This document shows, in pieces, positions 55,710 through 61,923 of a DNA stretch of 64,000 nt (positions within the stretch are counted from its first letter, which is position 1; every line of letters begins with the position of its first letter). Source of the DNA: Rickettsiales bacterium. Its GTDB lineage: Bacteria; Pseudomonadota; Alphaproteobacteria; Rickettsiales; UBA998. Position numbers and translations under genes: made by a program. The notes under the pieces were generated by a model. The model was not told the origin of the DNA. It ran no database searches and saw only the letters and a program-made list of their open reading frames with translations. The stretch lies in assembly GCA_028279475.1 (NCBI GenBank), contig JANQNR010000013.1:83524-147523 (forward strand), given 5' to 3'.

Positions 55710-57103
55710 GCAGCCTCCTCTGAAGCAAGAAGTTCAAGAATATTGTGCAAATCTTCCACTGCTCCAGTGAGTTCTGTTATCGCTGTAGAAGCCAATTCTT
55801 CTGGTTCGGGAAGATTCTTATTTGAATCCATTTGCTTATCTTTTAGCCAACTTATATCTAAGCTATCATCACGTGCAGCAATGAGCTCACGGGAGAAAGA
55901 ACGGAAACGTCCTTGTTTGCCCTCATCTTTACGTTTTGAGACGCCACAAGGGTCATTGCCGTAGGCTTTGATAAAATCTGCAAAGTAATCAAGTGTGAAT
56001 GGGGTGCGTTTGCCAAATTGCGGCATATTGGTACGCATATCATAAATCCAAACATTTTCTGTCTTTACACCTTCAGTGAAAAACAAAACATTAGTCTTCA
56101 CTCCTTGGCTATAGAAAATGCCCGTAGGTAATCTCAAAAGAGTGTGTAGATTACATTTATCCATCAATTCTTGTCGTATGGCTTTGCCAGCACCATCTTC
56201 GAACAAAACATTATCGGGCAGAACGACAGCAGCACGACCACCAGACTCCAAACCAAGATATATATGTTGAAGGAAAGCTAACTGCTTGTTGCTAGTGACA
56301 TGTTTAATATCCTTGCGCTTCATACGAGCACTCCCAGCTTTTGCACCAAATGGTGGGTTAGCTAGAATCAAGTCAGCAAGTGAAAGCTCTTTTGCATCTT
56401 CGGTTAATGCATCTCCCAATATAATTTTAGCATCAAGCTGGTGTAAAAATGCATTCATCAAGCAAATACGGTATGTGCCTTTCTCAATTTCAACCCCTTC
56501 ATACTTAGGAGGGTTTTTCTTATATGCTTGAGAAGAATTATTGGTGCGGACAAAGTGATCTGCCGAGATTAAAAATCCTCCGCTACCCGTTGCAGGATCT
56601 TGAATAGTTTCCCCTAATTTTGGTTGCATTAGCTGGATGATGCATTCCACAAGTGCGCGAGGTGTAAAATACTGCCCTGCACCTGACCGCGCATCTTGTG
56701 AATTTTTTGCTAATAATCCCTCATACAAATCGCCCATACCATCTGAAGTGATTGAGTGCCAATCAATCTCAGCAATGCCATCAATAACAGCCTTTAAGTT
56801 CTCGGAGTGAGAAAATACAGTTGTTGGAAATGCATAAATCTTTTTAATTTCTGGCTTCCCAGCATGTTCACCAAGATATGTAAGCATTTCACGATAAAAA
56901 CTCAGAAGGTTATCTCCCTCAAAGTCAACAAGGTCTTTCCAACGGTGATTTTCTGGTAAGAGATGCTCTGTTTCTGTTTCTTCAGCGATTTTGAGAAATA
57001 AAAGATAAGTCAGTTCTGAAATATATTGGTGATAACTTATTCCATCTCCGCGCAAAACATTACATAGGTTCCATATTTTCTGGATGATATTTTTATTATT
57101 CAT
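55706..57103 (-). CDS. hsdM: Type I DNA N6-adenine methyltransferase HsdM
   Basis: The 465-residue HsdM has the N-terminal helical domain (IIQKIWNLCNVLRGDGISYHQYISELTYLLFLK), SGAGQYFTPRALVECI, AdoMet-binding DPATGSGGF (169-177) and the catalytic NPPFG (249-253). It methylates adenine at the sequence chosen by HsdS. Start and stop overlap the Fic and hsdS genes by four bases each. No hsdR gene is found anywhere in the window, which sets this apart from an ordinary type I system. Confidence 0.95.
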   Translation of the reverse strand: MNNKNIIQKIWNLCNVLRGDGISYHQYISELTYLLFLKIAEETETEHLLPENHRWKDLVDFEGDNLLSFYREMLTYLGEHAGKPEIKKIYAFPTTVFSHSENLKAVIDGIAEIDWHSITSDGMGDLYEGLLAKNSQDARSGAGQYFTPRALVECIIQLMQPKLGETIQDPATGSGGFLISADHFVRTNNSSQAYKKNPPKYEGVEIEKGTYRICLMNAFLHQLDAKIILGDALTEDAKELSLADLILANPPFGAKAGSARMKRKDIKHVTSNKQLAFLQHIYLGLESGGRAAVVLPDNVLFEDGAGKAIRQELMDKCNLHTLLRLPTGIFYSQGVKTNVLFFTEGVKTENVWIYDMRTNMPQFGKRTPFTLDYFADFIKAYGNDPCGVSKRKDEGKQGRFRSFSRELIAARDDSLDISWLKDKQMDSNKNLPEPEELASTAITELTGAVEDLHNILELLASEEAA

Positions 57104-58650
57104 GCGATTACCTTTGGTGTTTGTTTTTTGCTGCCTACCAATTCACCAATAAACTGCGTGAACGGTACGATATTTTGCCTGACACTGGCCTGTTCCAAGG
57201 CAGTCATGTATTCCTGCCGTTTGTCTACGGGAACAACCGTCCACGGGTAGCCACCGGAGGCGAGCATAGCATTCATCAGGAAGCGCCCGATACGGCCATT
57301 GCCATCCGAATACGGGTGGATGTATACGAATACGAAATGCCCCAGCACCACACGCACAGCAGGCTCAGTTTCTTCTTCCAGAAGCTCAAATAAATTTGGC
57401 ATTACATCGCGTACCACCTCATGATTAGGTGGCACATGCATGGAACGACGGATATAGACAGGGTTGTTACGATACCCCGCTAAATCCGCAGGGCTAAGCA
57501 AGCCCGCTGTCACACTTGGTGCGAAAAGCTCTCGATACCATGTCCCATGATCTTTTTCAGCCACGATACCTGCATTTTTGCCAGATAATATCTGTTCAAT
57601 GCTGCTTTGCACGACTTGGAATGCCTGCCAATAACCACGTGCAGCCAGCGCGTTACGTTGCTCTCTATCTTCCGTATGAGCCTCAGGATTCCAGTTGCCA
57701 GTACGAACACGCTCAATCAATTCCGGCGTCACTTGATACCCCTCTATAGACAAAGAGTTATAGGCATCATTCACGTATGCTTCTTCTACCTGTTTCATGT
57801 AGTTTTTTGGATTGAGTACAGTCTTTGGGGATTCAGGAAAATACTTTAAGACAGGCTCACGCATCTTTTCCCACATTAAACGGATACGATTGACGTATGG
57901 TGATATGTCACGGCGCGCTAACGTAATGACGTTTTTATCTTCAAACGGATCAATTTCGCGGATATTGTACCCTGCGGAGGTCATGGCGTTGATAATATCA
58001 TCAGCAATACGCTCTCGCCCAATATTGCGGAATGCTCCGGCCAGCCTTCCGGCGATAGTGCTATGTCCGCCCTCCAATAGCAAGGCAAGTAGACTGGAAG
58101 CATCTGGCAACATAGAAAGTGCCGCTCGTGCATCTGTAGCATGTTGTGTAAAGAAATTAGCAGAGCAAGCAATTAAAGCGCTTTCTAACGAGAATAAGCG
58201 TATACCGTTTTTTACATCAACACTGGCCTCATTAGGTGGCATATTGTGCCTTACATCTAGTATGGATGTATTATGGGGGAATTGTGTCACCTTATTACGC
58301 GCTTTTGGAGAGCGAACAAGTAGCTGATTCGGCACTGACCAATTACCGCTATGTGACAACAATGACTGTTCGGGAGAAAGGCTCCATTCTTCACCAAACC
58401 GCTCTTCAAAATACCGCGTACAGAATCCCCAGAATGAGGCATACCAAGCTGTGCTCTCTCCTCGCACTTCATCTGGACGTGAAGGGATATACCACCCTTT
58501 AATAACCTCCTGCAAAAAGCCATTGGCGAGTAATCGCTCTCGATCTGTACGGGTAAGGTCTTTAGAGCGAATGGCAGAAAAACCCATTTCATATTGCAGT
58601 TTTTGCAATCGCTCCAGTGATTCAGCAAGTTTTTCAGATGGGGTTGGCAT
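57100..58650 (-). CDS. Fic-domain protein with N-terminal AbiEi-like region
   Basis: The 516-residue protein has two parts. Residues about 1-180 resemble AbiEi-type antitoxin/regulators: a winged-helix-like start (GFSAIRSKDLTRTDRERLLANGFLQEVIKGWYIPS) and a domain ending near SALIACS. The C-terminal part is Fic: active site HPYSDGNGRIGR (445-456), complete for nucleotidyl transfer. The upstream Ser299-x3-Glu303-Gly304 (SLSIEG) matches the class II inhibitory helix, so the enzyme should be autoinhibited. It opens the operon and may also repress it. The target protein is unknown. Confidence 0.88.
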   Translation of the reverse strand: MPTPSEKLAESLERLQKLQYEMGFSAIRSKDLTRTDRERLLANGFLQEVIKGWYIPSRPDEVRGESTAWYASFWGFCTRYFEERFGEEWSLSPEQSLLSHSGNWSVPNQLLVRSPKARNKVTQFPHNTSILDVRHNMPPNEASVDVKNGIRLFSLESALIACSANFFTQHATDARAALSMLPDASSLLALLLEGGHSTIAGRLAGAFRNIGRERIADDIINAMTSAGYNIREIDPFEDKNVITLARRDISPYVNRIRLMWEKMREPVLKYFPESPKTVLNPKNYMKQVEEAYVNDAYNSLSIEGYQVTPELIERVRTGNWNPEAHTEDREQRNALAARGYWQAFQVVQSSIEQILSGKNAGIVAEKDHGTWYRELFAPSVTAGLLSPADLAGYRNNPVYIRRSMHVPPNHEVVRDVMPNLFELLEEETEPAVRVVLGHFVFVYIHPYSDGNGRIGRFLMNAMLASGGYPWTVVPVDKRQEYMTALEQASVRQNIVPFTQFIGELVGSKKQTPKVIA

Positions 58651-59012
58651 AGTAATTCATTGTAGCTTTTTATGACAATCTATTTATAGCTTATTGCGTT
58701 GTATCATTTATAGCTTATTACGTCAACATCAATCACAAGAAATGATCTTATTAGCAGCAAAAATAACATGAAAAGAAGGATTCATATTTCTTTCATCTAA
58801 CTTAGGGCGCTGCCCTCGGCGCACTGCGAGTAAAATAGATCGCATTCATCCCCACTTTTTCGGCTCCCCCTAAAGGTTATCCCCCAAAAAAGAGGCGCTG
58901 CCTGCGCCGATTTTCCTGCTCCGTTTGCACACCCGCTGTTCGCCACGAGGCAGGGTTACAAGCGAACCCCATAGGGTTTGCGTTGCAACCCAACTTAACG
59001 GGAGTGAAAGAC
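58651..59012. other. Divergent regulatory region, restriction-like operon to ardA
   Basis: The 362 bases separate two divergent units. The left side (58651-58730) is A+T-rich and holds the iterated boxes and operon promoter. The right side (58800-59000) is richer in G+C with short inverted runs such as GGCGCTGCC/GGCGC and an ardA leader ending AACGGGAG. No gene is supported within it. Confidence 0.6.
58659..58726 (-). promoter_or_regulatory. Iterated operator over the restriction-like operon promoter
   Basis: ATTTATAGCTTATTGCGT (58682-58699) and ATTTATAGCTTATTACGT (58706-58723) differ by one base. A degenerate third copy (ATTGTAGCTTTTTATGA) starts at 58659. Starts are 23 and 24 bases apart, about two helical turns. 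On the minus strand TTGACG (58726-58721) and TACAAC (58703-58698), 17 bases apart, form a promoter that the boxes overlap. Binding by the winged-helix part of the Fic protein is a reasonable guess. Confidence 0.65.
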
Positions 59013-59519
59013 ATGACACAGTTTTACGCACAGCCCTACGACATCAGTGCAATGGGGTTTTATTTTGAGGACATGCAGGAATATGACGCTAAATACACCA
59101 CCTGCAAAAATGACTTTGGTGGTCAGGTCGAAGAGTTTGAAATTCAGTTTATTGACGGTGATTCCATTGATTCAGAGCTTTTTAAGGCGTTTGGTATTCA
59201 TCAGGGCAATATTCATCAGTTCATCGAAAAAATTGACGAATGGGACGAACAGGAAAAGCAAATCCTGATTATTGCCGTGGGTGAAGGTGGCTATAAGTTT
59301 GACCTTGCCAAAGATAGTCCAGACGATTTTGACGTGGACATATACCACACAGACAGCATGCGCGAACTGGCCATGCAGTTTGTCGATGAAGGATTATTCG
59401 GTGAGATTCCAGATAATATCCAATACTACCTCGATTATGACGCAATAGCGCGAGATTTAGCCGTGGATTACTCCGAAATACGTATTGCTGGCGAAAACAT
59501 CATTTATCGCTGCTCATAG
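59013..59519 (+). CDS. ardA: Antirestriction protein ArdA
   Basis: ArdA is an acidic DNA mimic that blocks type I restriction enzymes, protecting mobile DNA on entering a new host. The ATG at 59013 follows GGGAG and gives 168 residues, the family size. It is strongly acidic, with the family-like stretches ILIIAVGEGGYKFDLA and RELAMQFVDEGLFGEIPDNIQYYLDYDAIARDLAVDYSEIRIAGENIIYRC. It diverges from the element's own HsdMS operon and leads a two-gene unit ended by a terminator. Confidence 0.92.
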   Translation: MTQFYAQPYDISAMGFYFEDMQEYDAKYTTCKNDFGGQVEEFEIQFIDGDSIDSELFKAFGIHQGNIHQFIEKIDEWDEQEKQILIIAVGEGGYKFDLAKDSPDDFDVDIYHTDSMRELAMQFVDEGLFGEIPDNIQYYLDYDAIARDLAVDYSEIRIAGENIIYRCS

Positions 59520-59532
59520 AGGAGGCTAAATC

Positions 59533-60036
59533 ATGAAAACTAAGACAATTACATGGGGCAGACATCGCGATTATGCTGGCGGCAAGTGGATCAAGCTTTT
59601 TGGTGGAAGCAATGCTTCTGATATTGCCTACCGTAAAGCACAGGGTTTTGAACTGCGCGTTATGCCTGTGTTTATGCATCCAGAAAAAACAGTCACACGG
59701 ATTTTGACAGAGGAAGATAAAAAACAGGCTTTTATTCGTGCCGTGACCAACACCACAGGCGCAAAAGACCGCTGGCAGGAGCGTGTAGAAACGGGGTTAA
59801 ATGATCAAGACTTGCATGATGCACTACGTCGTGAGCTTGGTATTGCAGGCGGTGGCGGCTGTCGTGATTCCGTCAAAGTGGAATATGAAGGGTCTGGCCT
59901 TAAAATTTGGGCAAGTTGGCAAGGTGTAATGCCATGCATAGACGCACCTATTTTTGAAGGCAGGCATACGATAGCAATCGCACGGCTGGTGTTCGGCATT
60001 CCTAATCCTGACGACCAGCAAATGAGCCTGTTTTGA
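59533..60036 (+). CDS. Hypothetical protein with C-terminal sliding-clamp motif
   Basis: The 167-residue protein lies 13 bases after ardA in the same unit. No family is recognised. It contains a glycine run (ELGIAGGGGCRDSVKVEYEGSGLKIWASWQG) and ends PNPDDQQMSLF. The last five residues, QMSLF (163-167), fit the QL(S/D)LF-type beta-clamp-binding motif, placed at the extreme C-terminus as in many clamp clients. It may act at the replication fork during establishment of the transferred strand; this is inference. Confidence 0.7.
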   Translation: MKTKTITWGRHRDYAGGKWIKLFGGSNASDIAYRKAQGFELRVMPVFMHPEKTVTRILTEEDKKQAFIRAVTNTTGAKDRWQERVETGLNDQDLHDALRRELGIAGGGGCRDSVKVEYEGSGLKIWASWQGVMPCIDAPIFEGRHTIAIARLVFGIPNPDDQQMSLF

Positions 60037-60052
60037 CAACCTAAAAATTGCG

Positions 60053-60085
60053 CCGCCTGCACCAAACCAGCACAGGCGGTATTTT
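60053..60085 (+). terminator. Terminator of the ardA unit
   Basis: CCGCCTG (60053-60059) and CAGGCGG (60073-60079) form a perfect seven-pair GC stem with a 13-base loop, followed by TATTTT. It starts 17 bases after the stop of the clamp-motif gene. Confidence 0.75.
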
Positions 60086-60194
60086 CCTGCCATTGGAGGT
60101 AATAACGCACTGTGCAGTGCTTGCTCTTACCTTGTTACTTGTATACTATTTTGGCATGTAATTCATAAGGCAATTGAGGGATTAGGAGAGAAAT

Positions 60195-61895
60195 ATGAGC
60201 AAAAAAATCAGTGGTGCAGAATACCAGCTTTCAAAAATTTTCAGTTCTGATTTTGAGTATCATATTCCCTCGTATCAACGGCCTTATGCTTGGGCAGTGG
60301 ATCAAGCCTCTGAGCTTTTTGATGACTTGTACGATTTTTACACGACAGAAACCGATGAAGGCTATTTTCTTGGAAGCATTGTACTGATTAAAGAAGATGG
60401 CCATCCCCGTGCCGAGGTAATTGATGGTCAGCAACGCCTGACAACTTTAACAATCCTGTTAGCAACGTTGGCTTCTCAAGTGACTGGAGAGCAGCGGGAG
60501 ATGTTGTACAAATATATAGTTGAACCCGGAAATGAATTTGAGGGGTTAGAGCCAAAGCCAAGGCTGACCATTAGGGATCGGGATAAGGCTTTTTTTGCTG
60601 AATATGTCCAGAAACTTGATTTTGAGGGCCTGCTTAAGCTGAATTCAGAACATCTTGCCAATGAGTCACAGGCCAACATTCAGGCGAATAGTAAATACTT
60701 TTTGAATGTCATTCACAAAACTTTTGATGGCGACATACAACGCATAAAAGGCTTTGTGACATTCATTGTTCAGCGATGCTTTTTGGTTGCCGTTTCCACG
60801 CCTACCCAACAGTCGGCTTTCCGAGTTTTTTCAGTGATGAACAGCAGAGGACTCGATTTGCAGCCCACGGACATCATTAAAGCCGATGTTATCGGCCAAA
60901 TTTCCTCAGAAACAAAACGTGAGGATTATAATGAACGGTGGGAAGAAATGGAAATTGAGTTGGGTAGAAGCGAATTCAACGAGCTTTTCTCATTTATCCG
61001 CATGATATACGCAAAAGAAAAAGCCCGAAAATCTGTGCTGGAGGAATTTAGAAACCATGTGGTGGCTAAGATCAACAGCCCTGAGAGGCTTATTAGCGAG
61101 GTACTCGAACCATATTCAGATGCTCTTTCGATTATCAAAAAGGCCAATTACTTGTCTGCTTCGGATGCAACAACCATCAACTCGTATTTTAGATGGTTGA
61201 ATCGGATTGACAATTCAGACTGGATTCCCGTAGCAATCCTGTTTTTGTCGCAGCAGAAAAACGATTCTGATTATGTTTTATGGTTCTTCAAAAAACTGGA
61301 AAGGCTGGCAGCTTACCTGCATATATGCGGAAAAAATGTCAATCATAGGATTGAAAGATACAGCGAAGTGATTTCCAGTATTCAGGATCATCAGCATAGC
61401 TTGGAAAACCCTGTTGATACAGTTGAACTAACGGAAGAAGAAGCAGAGGAAATGCTGGATGCGCTGAATGGCGATATATATGCCCTTCCCCCACGGAAAC
61501 GTAATTACGTCATTCTCAGGCTGGATGCCTTCTTATCTGATGGTGGTGCTTTATATGACCCATCTATTTTGACTATTGAACATGTTTTACCGCAGACGGT
61601 AGACCCTGAAAGCGAATGGGCTAAACTTTGGCCTGATACAAATACACGAAAAACGTGGGTTCATCGGATAGCAAATTTAGTGCCGTTGAATCGAAGAAGA
61701 AATTCTCAGGCTCAGAATTATGATTTTGAAAAGAAAAAATCTGCTTATTTCAGCGGCAAGAAGCAAGTTTCTTCATACGTGCTTACAACTCAGGTGCTTA
61801 ACAAGCCAACATGGACAGAGGAAACATTAGAAGAGCGGCAAAATGAGTTGATGGGAGTTATGGCCGAAAACTGGAGCCTTAAAGAGGCGGCATAA
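60195..61895 (+). CDS. DUF262/DUF1524 protein (GmrSD-like nuclease)
   Basis: The 566-residue protein has an N-terminal DUF262 (ParB-like) domain with IPSYQRPYAW (24-33) and DGQQR (77-81), the nucleotide-handling motif. A helical middle follows. The C-terminal DUF1524 HNH-type nuclease has IEHVLPQ (His463, Pro466), then WVHRIANLVPLNRRRNSQAQNYDFEKKK. This is the single-chain form of GmrSD-type, modification-dependent restriction enzymes. It is convergent with the relaxase gene. Defence against phages with modified DNA is likely but not shown. Confidence 0.88.
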   Translation: MSKKISGAEYQLSKIFSSDFEYHIPSYQRPYAWAVDQASELFDDLYDFYTTETDEGYFLGSIVLIKEDGHPRAEVIDGQQRLTTLTILLATLASQVTGEQREMLYKYIVEPGNEFEGLEPKPRLTIRDRDKAFFAEYVQKLDFEGLLKLNSEHLANESQANIQANSKYFLNVIHKTFDGDIQRIKGFVTFIVQRCFLVAVSTPTQQSAFRVFSVMNSRGLDLQPTDIIKADVIGQISSETKREDYNERWEEMEIELGRSEFNELFSFIRMIYAKEKARKSVLEEFRNHVVAKINSPERLISEVLEPYSDALSIIKKANYLSASDATTINSYFRWLNRIDNSDWIPVAILFLSQQKNDSDYVLWFFKKLERLAAYLHICGKNVNHRIERYSEVISSIQDHQHSLENPVDTVELTEEEAEEMLDALNGDIYALPPRKRNYVILRLDAFLSDGGALYDPSILTIEHVLPQTVDPESEWAKLWPDTNTRKTWVHRIANLVPLNRRRNSQAQNYDFEKKKSAYFSGKKQVSSYVLTTQVLNKPTWTEETLEERQNELMGVMAENWSLKEAA

Positions 61896-61923
61896 ATATC
61901 CCCCGTTATATTATTTATTGTGC

